64,000 nucleotides of DNA, from assembly GCF_017948485.1 (NCBI RefSeq), contig NZ_JAFFSX010000010.1, positions 62,001 to 126,000 of the forward strand, given 5' to 3'. Shown here in pieces: positions 48,768-57,213 of the stretch; position 1 is the stretch's first letter; each line of letters begins with the position of its first letter. Source of the stretch: Streptomyces sp. GESEQ-35 (GTDB lineage: Bacteria > Actinomycetota > Actinomycetes > Streptomycetales > Streptomycetaceae). The notes under the pieces are model-generated. The model made no database searches, was not told where the DNA came from, and saw only the letters and a program-made list of their open reading frames with translations. The position numbers and the translations under genes are program-made.

Positions 48768-48781
48768 TGGGAGCGCTCTCT
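48768..48781. promoter_or_regulatory. CebR-like operator
   Basis: TGGGAGCGCTCTCT matches the CebR box TGGGAGCGCTCCCA at 12 of 14 positions. CebR is the LacI-family repressor of cello-oligosaccharide uptake in Streptomyces. The site lies 57 bp before the beta-helix gene start and 158 bp before the importer operon. No cebR gene adjoins, so control in trans is implied. Confidence 0.65.
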
Positions 48782-48858
48782 CGCCGATGAATGCTTCAAC
48801 TACCTGAACGGTTGCGTCAAGGGGTGCGACCGTACTTCGGCAAGTGATGTGCAAACCC

Positions 48859-48893
48859 TTGACGTGAGTCCCTTCCGAGGTTTAACTCACGTC
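48859..48893 (+). promoter_or_regulatory. Promoter of the sugar ABC operon, framed by an inverted repeat
   Basis: TTGACG (48859-48864) and TTAACT (48882-48887), 17 bp apart, look like -35 and -10 boxes. GACGTGAG (48861-48868) and CTCACGTC (48886-48893) form a perfect 8-bp inverted repeat exactly over them, suggesting a dimeric regulator that blocks polymerase. Confidence 0.55.
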
Positions 48894-48938
48894 CTAAATT
48901 AAGCCATGATGGCATTCCCTGAAGGGATACCAGGAGCC

Positions 48939-50255
48939 ATGCGCAGCAACCGAGCCGCGGCCGTAGGCGCCGTCACCATGTCTCTCGCCCTGGCCGTCTC
49001 GGCCTGCGGAGGCGGTTCGTCCACGGACGGCGGGTCCAACGATTCGCCCAAGACGCTCACGTACTGGGCCTCGAACCAGGGCGCGAGTGTCGAGGTCGAC
49101 AAGAAAGTCCTCCAGCCCGAACTCGACAAGTTCGAGAAGCAGACGGGCATCAAGGTCGAGTTGGAGGTCGTGCCCTGGTCGGATCTGCTGAACCGGATCC
49201 TCACGGCCACCACCTCCGGACAGGGCCCCGACGTCCTCAACATCGGCAACACCTGGTCGGCCTCGCTACAGGCGACCGGCGCGCTGCTGCCGTGGGACGC
49301 GAAGAACTTCGACAAGATCGGCGGCAAGGACCGTTTCGTCGACTCCGCCATCGGCTCGACGGGGGCCGAGGGGCAGGACCCGGCAGCGGTGCCGCTGTAC
49401 TCGATGTCGTACGCGCTCTACTACAACAAGAAGATGTTCGCCGACGCGGGCATATCCGAGCCGCCGGCCACCTGGTCGGAGCTGATCGCCGACGGTGAGA
49501 AGCTCTCCAAGGACGGCAAGTGGGGCCTGAGCATCGAGGGCTCGAACCCGTCGGAGAACATCCACCACGCCGTCGTCTTCGCCAAGCAGCACGGGGCCGA
49601 CTTCTTCACCGCCGACGGCAAGCCGGACTTCACCTCCGACGGCGCGGTCGAGGGGGTCAAGCAGTTCGTCGACCTGATGGCGAAGGACAAGATCGTCGCG
49701 CCCGGCAACGCCGAGTACGCGCAGAACCAGTCCGTGAGCGACTTCGCCAAGGGCAAGACGGCGATGCTGCTGTGGCAGTCCGCGTCCTCCAACCTCACGA
49801 CGCAGGGCATGAGCGAGGACGACTTCGGCGTGGCCCCCGTGCCCGTGCAGTCCGGCACGCCGGGGACCGGCGAGAGCGTCAACTCGATGGTCATGGGCAT
49901 CAACATGGCCGTCTTCAAGAACACCGACAACGTCGACGGCGCGACCGAGTTCGTGAAGTTCATGACCAGCGACGCCGAGCAGAAGATCCTCAACACGGCG
50001 TACAGCTCCATCCCGCCGGTCAAGACCGCTCAGACGGACACCGCCTTCAACACCACGGCGAACGCCGTCCTGAAGGAAACCCTCGCCAAGAGCGCCGTCG
50101 CGGCTCCGCAGGTCGCCGACGAGTCCCAGTTCGAGACGGCCGTCGGTACGGCGATCAAGGAGCTGTTCGCCGACTCGGCCGCCGGACGCGCGGTGACCAC
50201 CGAGTCGGTGAAGGCCGCGCTCGAGAAGGCCCAGCAGCAGATGCCGACGAAGTGA
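48939..50255 (+). CDS. Sugar ABC substrate-binding lipoprotein (CUT1)
   Basis: 438 aa. A signal peptide with lipobox (LALAVSAC; Cys23) and a Gly/Ser linker precede a MalE-like fold: LTYWASNQGASVEVDKKVLQ, FEKQTGIKVELEVVPWSDLL, TSGQGPDVLNIGNTWSASLQ, and KTAMLLWQSASSNLTT. GPDVLNIGNTW is typical of oligosaccharide-binding members. I prefer the ATG at 48939 (GGAG upstream, signal peptide starts properly) over 48906. Beta-glucosidase and beta-glucanase genes in the same locus suggest short beta-glucans such as laminaribiose or cello-oligosaccharides. It may rely on a shared MsiK-type ATPase, since no ATPase is encoded here. Confidence 0.92.
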   Translation: MRSNRAAAVGAVTMSLALAVSACGGGSSTDGGSNDSPKTLTYWASNQGASVEVDKKVLQPELDKFEKQTGIKVELEVVPWSDLLNRILTATTSGQGPDVLNIGNTWSASLQATGALLPWDAKNFDKIGGKDRFVDSAIGSTGAEGQDPAAVPLYSMSYALYYNKKMFADAGISEPPATWSELIADGEKLSKDGKWGLSIEGSNPSENIHHAVVFAKQHGADFFTADGKPDFTSDGAVEGVKQFVDLMAKDKIVAPGNAEYAQNQSVSDFAKGKTAMLLWQSASSNLTTQGMSEDDFGVAPVPVQSGTPGTGESVNSMVMGINMAVFKNTDNVDGATEFVKFMTSDAEQKILNTAYSSIPPVKTAQTDTAFNTTANAVLKETLAKSAVAAPQVADESQFETAVGTAIKELFADSAAGRAVTTESVKAALEKAQQQMPTK

Positions 50256-51268
50256 GCGCGAGCACAAAGATGACCACCACGACCGCCTCGCCCGAGGCCG
50301 GCGATCGGACGGTACGCAAGAAATCCCCCGGGGCGGCGCGCGGCCCGCGCCGCCCCGGGCGGATCAAGCGCATCGGACTGCCGTACCTGCTCCTGCTGCC
50401 CGCCCTGCTCCTCGAACTCCTGGTCCACCTGGTGCCGATGGTGATCGGCATCTGGGTGAGCTTCAAGGAGCTCACCCAGTTCTACATCCGCGACTGGGGC
50501 ACCGCGCCCTGGTCCGGCATCGACAACTACAAGATGTCGGTGGACTTCAACGCGCCCGTGGGCGAGGCGCTGCTCCACTCCTTCCTCGTCACCATCGCCT
50601 TCACCCTGCTGTCGGTCGGCCTGTGCTGGCTGATCGGCACGGCGGCCGCGGTCTACATGCAGGACACCTTCCGCGGCCGCGGCCTGCTGCGGGCGCTGTT
50701 CCTCGTCCCGTACGCGCTGCCGGTCTACGCGGCCGTCATCACCTGGGTCTTCATGTTCCAGCACGACAACGGCCTGGTGAACCATGTTCTGCACGACCAG
50801 CTCGGCCTCACCGACAAGCCCTCCTTCTGGCTCATCGGCAACAACGCCTTCATCGCGCTGCTGACGGTGTCGGTGTGGAAGGGCTGGCCGTTCGCCTTCC
50901 TCATCGTCATGGCGGGTCTCCAGAACATCCCGAAGGATCTGTACGAGGCCGCCGCGCTGGACGGCGCGGGCATGTGGCAGCAGATCCGCCGCATCACCCT
51001 GCCGTCGCTGCGCCCGGTCAACCAGGTCCTGATCCTGGTGCTGTTCCTGTGGACGTTCAACGACTTCAACACGCCCTACGTGCTGTTCGGCAAGAGCGCC
51101 CCTGAGGCCGCGGACCTCATCTCGGTGCACATCTACCAAGCCAGCTTCGTCACCTGGAACTTCGGCGCCGGATCCGCGATGTCGGTGCTGCTGCTGCTCT
51201 TCCTGCTCGTGGTGACGGGCGTGTACCTGGCGCTGACCTCCCGAGGAAGGAAGACGGCCGATGTCTAG
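50252..51268 (+). CDS. Sugar ABC permease, first subunit (CUT1)
   Basis: A 338-aa MalF-type permease. A basic N-terminus (~45 residues) precedes six helices (IGLPYLLLLPALLLELLVHL; FLVTIAFTLLSVGLCWLIGT; ALFLVPYALPVYAAVITWVF). The EAA coupling motif is EAAALDGAGMWQQIRRITLP. GTG at 50252 overlaps the stop of the binding-protein gene (GTGA). ATG 50270 is an alternative. It forms a heterodimer with the next permease, with which it overlaps by 8 nt. Confidence 0.92.
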   Translation: MSASTKMTTTTASPEAGDRTVRKKSPGAARGPRRPGRIKRIGLPYLLLLPALLLELLVHLVPMVIGIWVSFKELTQFYIRDWGTAPWSGIDNYKMSVDFNAPVGEALLHSFLVTIAFTLLSVGLCWLIGTAAAVYMQDTFRGRGLLRALFLVPYALPVYAAVITWVFMFQHDNGLVNHVLHDQLGLTDKPSFWLIGNNAFIALLTVSVWKGWPFAFLIVMAGLQNIPKDLYEAAALDGAGMWQQIRRITLPSLRPVNQVLILVLFLWTFNDFNTPYVLFGKSAPEAADLISVHIYQASFVTWNFGAGSAMSVLLLLFLLVVTGVYLALTSRGRKTADV

Positions 51269-52115
51269 CTCCCCGATGGCCCCGCCCCGCTCCTTCATCT
51301 GGTCCCGGCGGATCTTCCTCACCGTGCTCACCGGGTTCGTGCTGGTGCCGGTGTACGTCATGCTGTCCAGCTCGCTGAAGCCGTTGCAGGACGTCCAGGG
51401 CAAGTTCCGCTGGCTGCCGACCGAGCTGACCTTCCGCCCGTACATCGACATCTGGTCGACGATCCCGCTCGCGCGGTACTTCCTGAACTCGGTGATCGTG
51501 GCGGGTGCGGCGACGGTCTGCTCCGTGGTCATCGCGGTGTTCTCCGCGTACGCCGTCAGCCGCTACGACTTCCGCGGCAAGCGCGTCTTCACGGTCACCG
51601 TGCTGTCCACGCAGATGTTCCCCGGCATCCTCTTCCTGCTGCCGCTGTTCCTCATCTACGTCAACATCGGCAACGCCACCGGTATCGCCCTGTTCGGATC
51701 CCGTGGCGGGCTGATCCTCACGTACCTCACCTTCTCGCTGCCGTTCTCGATCTGGATGCTGATCGGGTACTTCGACTCGGTGCCGCGCGAGCTGGACGAG
51801 GCGGCTCTGGTGGACGGCTGCGGACCGCTCGGTGCGCTGTTCCGGGTCGTGGTGCCGGCGGCGATCCCCGGGATCGTCGCGGTCGCCGTCTACGCCTTCA
51901 TGACCGCCTGGGGCGAAGTGCTGTTCGCGTCGGTGATGACCAACGAGACCACCCGCACACTCGCCGTCGGGCTCCAGGGCTACTCCACGCTCTACAACGT
52001 GTACTGGAACCAGATCATGGCCGCCTCACTCGTGGTGAGCGTCCCCGTGGTCGCCGGTTTCCTCCTCCTCCAGCGCTATCTCGTCGCCGGGCTGACGGCC
52101 GGAGCCGTCAAGTGA
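51261..52115 (+). CDS. Sugar ABC permease, second subunit (CUT1)
   Basis: A 284-aa MalG-type permease with six helices (IFLTVLTGFVLVPVYVMLSS; AGAATVCSVVIAVFSAYAVS; TQMFPGILFLLPLFLIYVNI) and the EAA motif DEAALVDGCGPLGALFRVVV. The large first loop ends in FYRPYIDIW-like sequence (LTFRPYIDIWSTIPLARYFL), usual for CUT1. The stop overlaps the GH1 gene (GTGA), so import and hydrolysis are co-expressed. Confidence 0.92.
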   Translation: MSSSPMAPPRSFIWSRRIFLTVLTGFVLVPVYVMLSSSLKPLQDVQGKFRWLPTELTFRPYIDIWSTIPLARYFLNSVIVAGAATVCSVVIAVFSAYAVSRYDFRGKRVFTVTVLSTQMFPGILFLLPLFLIYVNIGNATGIALFGSRGGLILTYLTFSLPFSIWMLIGYFDSVPRELDEAALVDGCGPLGALFRVVVPAAIPGIVAVAVYAFMTAWGEVLFASVMTNETTRTLAVGLQGYSTLYNVYWNQIMAASLVVSVPVVAGFLLLQRYLVAGLTAGAVK

Positions 52116-53503
52116 CCAACTCTCCCGATTCCGAAGGGACTTCCGTGACCATCGACCTCGCCGCACTCCCGCACGACTTCTTGTGGGGCACGGCCACCTC
52201 GGCGTACCAGATCGAGGGAGCCGTGGCGGAGGACGGCCGTTCTCCGTCGATCTGGGACACCTTCTCGCACACCCCCGGCAAGATCGCGGGCAATGACCAC
52301 GGCGATGTCGCCTGCGACCATTACCATCGCTGGCGCGAGGACATCGAGCTGATGCGCCAACTGGGCACGAACGCCTACCGGTTGTCGATCGCCTGGCCGC
52401 GCGTCGTGCCGGGCGGCGACGGACCGGTGAACGCCAAGGGCCTCGCCTTCTACGACAAGTTGGTCGACGGTCTGCTGGAGGCGGGCATCACCCCGTCCGT
52501 CACCCTTTATCACTGGGACCTTCCGCAGGCTCTCCAGGACCGCGGCGGCTGGCCGGAGCGCGCGACCGCCGAGCACTTCGCCGTGTACGCCTCGGCCGTC
52601 GCCGAACGCCTCGGTGACCGCGTCGGCCACTGGGCCACGCTCAACGAGCCGCTGTGCTCGGCCTGGATCGGCCACCTCGAAGGCAAGATGGCCCCCGGCC
52701 TCACCGACCTGACCGCCGCGGTCCGCGCCTCGTACCACCTGCTGCTGGCCCACGGCCTCGCCGTACAGGCCATCCGCGCGGCCGCGCCGGACGCCCAGGT
52801 CGGCATCGTCAACAACCTCTCCACCGTGCACGCCGCCACCGACCGCCCCGAGGACGTCGCCGCCGCCATGCGGATGGACGGCCACACCAACCGCTGGTGG
52901 CTGGACCCGGTCCACGGCCGCGGCTTCCCGGCGGACATGCGCGAGGTCTACGGCGTCGAACTCCCGGAACAGAAGGGGGACCTGGAGACGATGGCCGCGC
53001 CGCTGGACTGGCTGGGCCTGAACTACTACTTCCCGGCGACCGTCGCCGACGACCCCGCGGGCCCGGCCCCGCACGCCCGCTCCGTCCGCCGTATCGGCGT
53101 GCCGCGCACCGGCATGGACTGGGAGATCGACGCGAGCGGCATCGAGGCGCTGCTGCTCCGCCTCACCCAGGAGTACGGCCCCCGCAAGCTGTACGTCACC
53201 GAGAACGGCTCCGCCTACCCGGACGTCGTACGCCCCGACGGCACCGTCGACGACCCGGAGCGGCAGGACTACCTGACCAAGCACCTGGCCGCCTGCGCCT
53301 CCGCCGCCCGCCAGGGTGCCCCGCTGGCCGGCTACTTCGCCTGGTCGCTGCTGGACAACTTCGAGTGGGCGTACGGCTACGACAAGCGCTTCGGCCTGGT
53401 GCACGTCGACTACCGGACCCAGGTCCGCACGATCAAGGGCACCGGTCATCACTACGCGGAGATCATCCGCGGACACCGGGACCGGGCGGCACGGGCCGCC
53501 TGA
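52112..53503 (+). CDS. GH1 beta-glucosidase
   Basis: 463 aa, cytoplasmic, no signal peptide. The N-terminal signature is FLWGTATSAYQIEGAVAEDG. The acid/base Glu179 lies in TLNEPLCSAW and the nucleophile Glu364 in YVTENGSAYPD. FAWSLLDNFEWAYGYDKRFG is the glycone-binding stretch. It cleaves imported beta-glucosides or beta-glucan disaccharides to glucose. The order binding protein, two permeases, beta-glucosidase equals cebEFG-bglC. GTG at 52112 couples it to the permease. GTG at 52145, with AAGGGA upstream, is an alternative and would remove 11 residues. Confidence 0.95.
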   Translation: MTNSPDSEGTSVTIDLAALPHDFLWGTATSAYQIEGAVAEDGRSPSIWDTFSHTPGKIAGNDHGDVACDHYHRWREDIELMRQLGTNAYRLSIAWPRVVPGGDGPVNAKGLAFYDKLVDGLLEAGITPSVTLYHWDLPQALQDRGGWPERATAEHFAVYASAVAERLGDRVGHWATLNEPLCSAWIGHLEGKMAPGLTDLTAAVRASYHLLLAHGLAVQAIRAAAPDAQVGIVNNLSTVHAATDRPEDVAAAMRMDGHTNRWWLDPVHGRGFPADMREVYGVELPEQKGDLETMAAPLDWLGLNYYFPATVADDPAGPAPHARSVRRIGVPRTGMDWEIDASGIEALLLRLTQEYGPRKLYVTENGSAYPDVVRPDGTVDDPERQDYLTKHLAACASAARQGAPLAGYFAWSLLDNFEWAYGYDKRFGLVHVDYRTQVRTIKGTGHHYAEIIRGHRDRAARAA

Positions 53504-53509
53504 GACAGG

Positions 53510-53548
53510 CCGCCATGGTGGGCTGTGGGAGCGGGCCCACCATGGCGG
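53510..53548 (+). terminator. Strong hairpin after the GH1 gene
   Basis: CCGCCATGGTGGGC (53510-53523) pairs perfectly with GCCCACCATGGCGG (53535-53548) across an 11-base loop, starting 6 bases after the stop. There is no U run, as is common in Streptomyces. It separates the importer operon from the secreted glucanase gene. Confidence 0.8.
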
Positions 53549-53619
53549 TCACACCGACCTCTTCGCATGTCATGAACGTGTCAGGTCTGCGCACTATCCA
53601 TCTTCTCAAGGAGACCCGC

Positions 53620-55500
53620 ATGAGCGTTCGCACCTCTCGCACCCTGCTCACCGCCCTGGCCGCGCTAGCCCTGCTGGCCGCGGCACCGGCCATCACCGCA
53701 CCGGCCGCCGCCGCGCCCGCCGCAGTGGCGGCCGCGTGGGACAGCGACCGCGCGGCCGCCGCCTACACCGCCGACCCGGCCGCCGTCACCGCCTCCGGCA
53801 GCGAGAACGCCGGTACCGCCCCCGGCCTCGCCTTCGACGGCAACGGCTCCACCCGCTGGGCCAGCAACTTCGCCGACGACGCCTGGCTCCGTGTCGACCT
53901 CGGCTCGACGATCCACGTCGACCGGGTCGTCCTGGACTGGGAGGCCGCCTACGGCAAGAGATACGTGCTGGAGGTGTCCAAGAACGGCACGGACTGGACG
54001 CCGTTCTACACGGAGACCAACGGAACCGGCGGAACGGTCACCGCGCACACCTACCCCCAGGAAGTGACGGGCCGTTACCTCCGGCTGCGCGGCATCGTAC
54101 GCGCCACGCCGTACGGCTACTCGCTGTGGTCCTTCCGCGTCTACGGCGGTGAACCGGCCCCGGCGTCGACGACCCGCACCAACCTCGCCCTCAACCACCC
54201 GGCGTACTCCAACCTCTATCAGCACGCCGGGAATTCGCCCGCCTTCGTCACGGACGGGGGCCGGCCCGCGAACCTCAAGGACGACCAGACCCGTTGGTCG
54301 AGCGACTGGAACGCCGACCGCTGGATCTCGGTCGACCTCGGCGCGACCTCGACGATCGACACCGTCGACCTGTACTGGGAGGCGGCCTACGCCGTCGACT
54401 ACCAGCTCCAGGTCTCCGACGACAACCGCACCTGGCGCACGGTGTACCAGCCCTCCGCGGCCGAGGTCGCCGCCCGCCGCGCGGACGTCAAGTCCCCCGC
54501 CGAGGCGGTCGGCCGCCACGACAGCGTGCGGCTGCCCACCCCCGCGACCGGCCGGTACGTCCGGATGCTCGGCAAGGAGCGCCGTTCCTTCTACAACCCG
54601 GCGCCCGCCACGGCCCAATTCGGTTACTCCCTCTACGAGTTCGAGGTATGGGGTACCGGCGGCAGCGCCACGGCCGCCTACCCGGCCCTGCCCGGGGAGC
54701 AGTCGGGGACGTACCAGACGACGTTCTTCGACGACTTCACGGGGACGAGTCTCGACCGCTCCAAGTGGCGGGTCGTCAGAACCGGTCACGAGATGGGCCC
54801 GGTCAACGGGGAGTCCCAGGCATACGTCGACTCCACCGACACCATCGCCACCCAGAACGGCAGCCTGCTGCTGAAGTCCAAGTACTGCAACGACTGCACC
54901 CAGACACCGGCCGGGACCTTCGACTTCACCTCCGGGCGCATCGACACCAACACCAAGTTCGACTTCACGTACGGGAAGGTCAGCGCCCGGCTGAAACTGC
55001 CGGTCGGCGACGGCTTCTGGCCGGCCTTCTGGCTGCTCGGCAGCAACGTCGACGACCCGTCGGTGTCCTGGCCCGCCTCCGGCGAGACCGACATCATGGA
55101 GAACGTCGGCTACGCGGACTGGACGAGCACCGCGCTGCACGGCCCCGGCTACTCGGCGGAGGGCAACGTCGGCGCCCGCCAGATCTACCCCGGCGGCGGC
55201 CGTGCCGACGCGTGGCACACCTACGCGGTGGAGTGGACACCGACGGGCATGCGCTTCTACGTCGACGACCTCCTCGTCCAGGAGACGACCCGCAACAAGC
55301 TGGAGTCCACCCGCGGCCAGTGGGTCTTCGACCACAACCAGTACGTCATCCTCAACCTCGCCCTCGGCGGCGCCTACCCGGCCGGCTGGAACCAGGTCAC
55401 CACCCCGTACTGGGGCCTGCCGCAGTCCAGCGTCGACAAGGTCGCGGCCGGGGGAGTGCAGGCGGAGGTGGACTGGGTGCGGGTGGAGCAGAAGCGCTGA
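53620..55500 (+). CDS. Secreted GH16 beta-glucanase with two F5/8-type C domains
   Basis: 626 aa. Signal peptide (1-~32: LLTALAALALLAAAPAITAP), two discoidin/CBM32-like domains (~40-178, ending YGYSLWSFRVYG; ~183-335, ending FGYSLYEFEVWG), then a GH16 domain (~345-626). The catalytic motif is GETDIMENVGY, with nucleophile Glu489, Asp491 and acid/base Glu494. FWPAFWLLGS and FDHNQYVILNLALGGAYPAG are typical of laminarinase-type GH16. It cuts beta-1,3(-1,4)-glucan outside the cell to oligomers that the linked importer could take up. AAGGAG at correct spacing before ATG 53620. Confidence 0.95.
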   Translation: MSVRTSRTLLTALAALALLAAAPAITAPAAAAPAAVAAAWDSDRAAAAYTADPAAVTASGSENAGTAPGLAFDGNGSTRWASNFADDAWLRVDLGSTIHVDRVVLDWEAAYGKRYVLEVSKNGTDWTPFYTETNGTGGTVTAHTYPQEVTGRYLRLRGIVRATPYGYSLWSFRVYGGEPAPASTTRTNLALNHPAYSNLYQHAGNSPAFVTDGGRPANLKDDQTRWSSDWNADRWISVDLGATSTIDTVDLYWEAAYAVDYQLQVSDDNRTWRTVYQPSAAEVAARRADVKSPAEAVGRHDSVRLPTPATGRYVRMLGKERRSFYNPAPATAQFGYSLYEFEVWGTGGSATAAYPALPGEQSGTYQTTFFDDFTGTSLDRSKWRVVRTGHEMGPVNGESQAYVDSTDTIATQNGSLLLKSKYCNDCTQTPAGTFDFTSGRIDTNTKFDFTYGKVSARLKLPVGDGFWPAFWLLGSNVDDPSVSWPASGETDIMENVGYADWTSTALHGPGYSAEGNVGARQIYPGGGRADAWHTYAVEWTPTGMRFYVDDLLVQETTRNKLESTRGQWVFDHNQYVILNLALGGAYPAGWNQVTTPYWGLPQSSVDKVAAGGVQAEVDWVRVEQKR

Positions 55501-55554
55501 CGGCGGGCGGGCGGGCGGGGAGGGGGAGTCGGGGAGAGCGTTAGCGACGCGCGC

Positions 55555-55586
55555 GCTCTGGGCCGGTGCGGAACTCGGCCCAGAGC
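55555..55586 (+). terminator. Hairpin after the GH16 gene
   Basis: GCTCTGGGCCG (55555-55565) pairs perfectly with CGGCCCAGAGC (55576-55586) over a 10-base loop and is followed by a T-containing tail, CGCTTGTTTC. Confidence 0.8.
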
Positions 55587-55683
55587 CGCTTGTTTCACAG
55601 ATCGTCCGGCGGATCGTCACGCGTTGGGATGAAGTGCCCATCACCGCCGCCGTTCGTGGTTTCCCGGCCCCTATGGTCTGCAC

Positions 55684-56223
55684 ATGAGCTTGTCCTTCCG
55701 CCGCAACCCCGACGGCACGACCACTGGCCGCAACGTCGATACCGGCTTCACCGTGACGGACGCCGACGAGGAAGAGGTCAAGCGGCGCTTGTACGAAGAC
55801 GCCGGTTGGGACTACACGCCTCCGCCGCCTCCCGCGCCGCCCGGCTACCACCGATTCGCGTTGGTGGACGACTGGTTCGGTGACGGAGGCTTCGATGACG
55901 AGCGGTACGCGAGCCTGCGTGAGAACCCGCCGGACGGCTGCATCCCCGTCGACTGGGGCTCCTTTGCTCTGCAGTGCGAGCGGCCAGGGGCCACGCTTCT
56001 TGACGCCGTCGCGGACACCGTGGCCGAGATCCGTCGAGAGCACGGGCTCGTCATGAACAGTCTCGGCATCGAGAAGCCCGACGAGTGGTTCGGTGAAGGA
56101 ATGAACGGTTACAAGGGGGAGGTTGTGGCCCACTTGCTGCTCGCAGCGGTCTATCGGGCCCGGCTCATTGGCTACGGGCGCGAGGACCTGCTGCGTCTAC
56201 TCGACGCGACGGGCGTCGAGTAG
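55684..56223 (+). CDS. Conserved-looking hypothetical protein
   Basis: A 179-aa, acidic, soluble protein that I do not recognise. The N-terminal part (~1-45) reads FRRNPDGTTTGRNVDTGFTV and is followed by a Pro-rich hinge (YTPPPPPAPPGYH). The rest is predicted alpha-helical with many Glu and Asp (TLLDAVADTVAEIRREHGLV; GEVVAHLLLAAVYRARLIGY). It has no signal peptide and no membrane segment. TATGGT at 55672-55677, seven bases before the ATG and without a Shine-Dalgarno, suggests a leaderless message. Flanking hairpins on both sides make it a single-gene transcript. Confidence 0.75.
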   Translation: MSLSFRRNPDGTTTGRNVDTGFTVTDADEEEVKRRLYEDAGWDYTPPPPPAPPGYHRFALVDDWFGDGGFDDERYASLRENPPDGCIPVDWGSFALQCERPGATLLDAVADTVAEIRREHGLVMNSLGIEKPDEWFGEGMNGYKGEVVAHLLLAAVYRARLIGYGREDLLRLLDATGVE

Positions 56224-56269
56224 ACGGATTCAAGGGGCGGGGCTCGGGTCACCACCATTCGTACGTGTC

Positions 56270-56297
56270 TGTCCCTGGCCGGATACGGCCAGGGACA
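56270..56297 (+). terminator. Terminator hairpin with T-rich tail
   Basis: TGTCCCTGGCCG (56270-56281) and CGGCCAGGGACA (56286-56297) form a perfect 12-bp stem with a GATA tetraloop, followed by ATTCGTTT. It lies 46 bases after the hypothetical gene and before the hydrolase. Confidence 0.88.
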
Positions 56298-56339
56298 ATT
56301 CGTTTGCCGCGCCCCCAACCCCCTGACAGGCTCGCGCAC

Positions 56340-57191
56340 ATGCCGACGTTCTCCGCGCCTGACGGAACGACCCTCGCTTTCCACGTGTCCGGAGAGACCG
56401 GTCCTCCCGTGCTCTGCCTGCCCGGCGGCCCCGCCGCCTCCGCCTACCTCGGCGATCTGGGCGGTCTCTCCGCACACCGACAGCTGATCAAGCTGGACCT
56501 CCGCGGCACCGGCGACTCGGCGACCCCGCGGGCCATGGACACCTGCCGCTGTGACCGCATGGTCGACGACGCCGAGGCTCTCCGCGCACACCTCGGCCTC
56601 GATCGCGTCGATCTGCTGGCCCACTGCGGAGGCGCCAACCTGGCGACGCAGTACGCGGCCCGCCACCCCGAGCGGATCAGCAGCCTCACACTGATCACCC
56701 CGAGTACCCGGGCGGTCGGCCTCCCCATCACCGGTGACGACCGCCGGGAGATCGCGCTGCTGCGCAGGGAGGAACCATGGTTCCCGGAGGCGTACGCGGC
56801 GCTGGAGGAGATCGTCGCGGGTAAGCCCACCGCCGACAGCTGGCAGGCGATTGCCCCCTTCTCCTACGGCCGTTGGGACGACGTGGCCCGCGCCCACCAG
56901 GCCGCATCCGACGCGGAGGACAACGGGGAGGTCATGGCCGCCTACGCCGCCGAGGGCGCCTTCACCCCGGACGCCACCCGCAAGGCCCTCGCCGACTTCG
57001 CGGCACCGGTCCTCGTACTCGCGGGTGAGGTCGACATGGCCGCCCCGCCTCGCGTGATGGCGGAGTGCGCTGCTCTGTTCCCGGACGCGGAAATGGTCGT
57101 ACAGCCGGGCGCGGGGCACTTTCCGTGGCTGGATGATGCGGAGTGGTTCGTGACGACGGTGGCGAAGTTCTGCAACGGACTTTCTGGCTAG
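56340..57191 (+). CDS. Alpha/beta hydrolase with Cys nucleophile
   Basis: A 283-aa hydrolase of the proline iminopeptidase/epoxide hydrolase type: PVLCLPGGPAASAYL (oxyanion HGGP-like region), LDLRGTGDSATP, the nucleophile elbow LLAHCGGANLATQYAARHPE, the acid in LAGEVDMAAPP, and the His in QPGAGHFPWLDD. The elbow holds Cys96 where the family has Ser (H-S-x-G-A). This could change the chemistry, as in dienelactone hydrolase, or reduce activity. AGG is weakly placed before ATG 56340. A short, deleted copy of its middle part lies on the other side of McrBC at 60673-60743. Confidence 0.85.
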   Translation: MPTFSAPDGTTLAFHVSGETGPPVLCLPGGPAASAYLGDLGGLSAHRQLIKLDLRGTGDSATPRAMDTCRCDRMVDDAEALRAHLGLDRVDLLAHCGGANLATQYAARHPERISSLTLITPSTRAVGLPITGDDRREIALLRREEPWFPEAYAALEEIVAGKPTADSWQAIAPFSYGRWDDVARAHQAASDAEDNGEVMAAYAAEGAFTPDATRKALADFAAPVLVLAGEVDMAAPPRVMAECAALFPDAEMVVQPGAGHFPWLDDAEWFVTTVAKFCNGLSG

Positions 57192-57213
57192 CGGGCCAAC
57201 AGGGCCGTCCGCC

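Noticed and set aside
53665..56133. Long minus-strand open frame (822 codons) opposite the GH16 gene
   Set aside because: It crosses two terminator hairpins and the start of another gene, with no recognisable domain.
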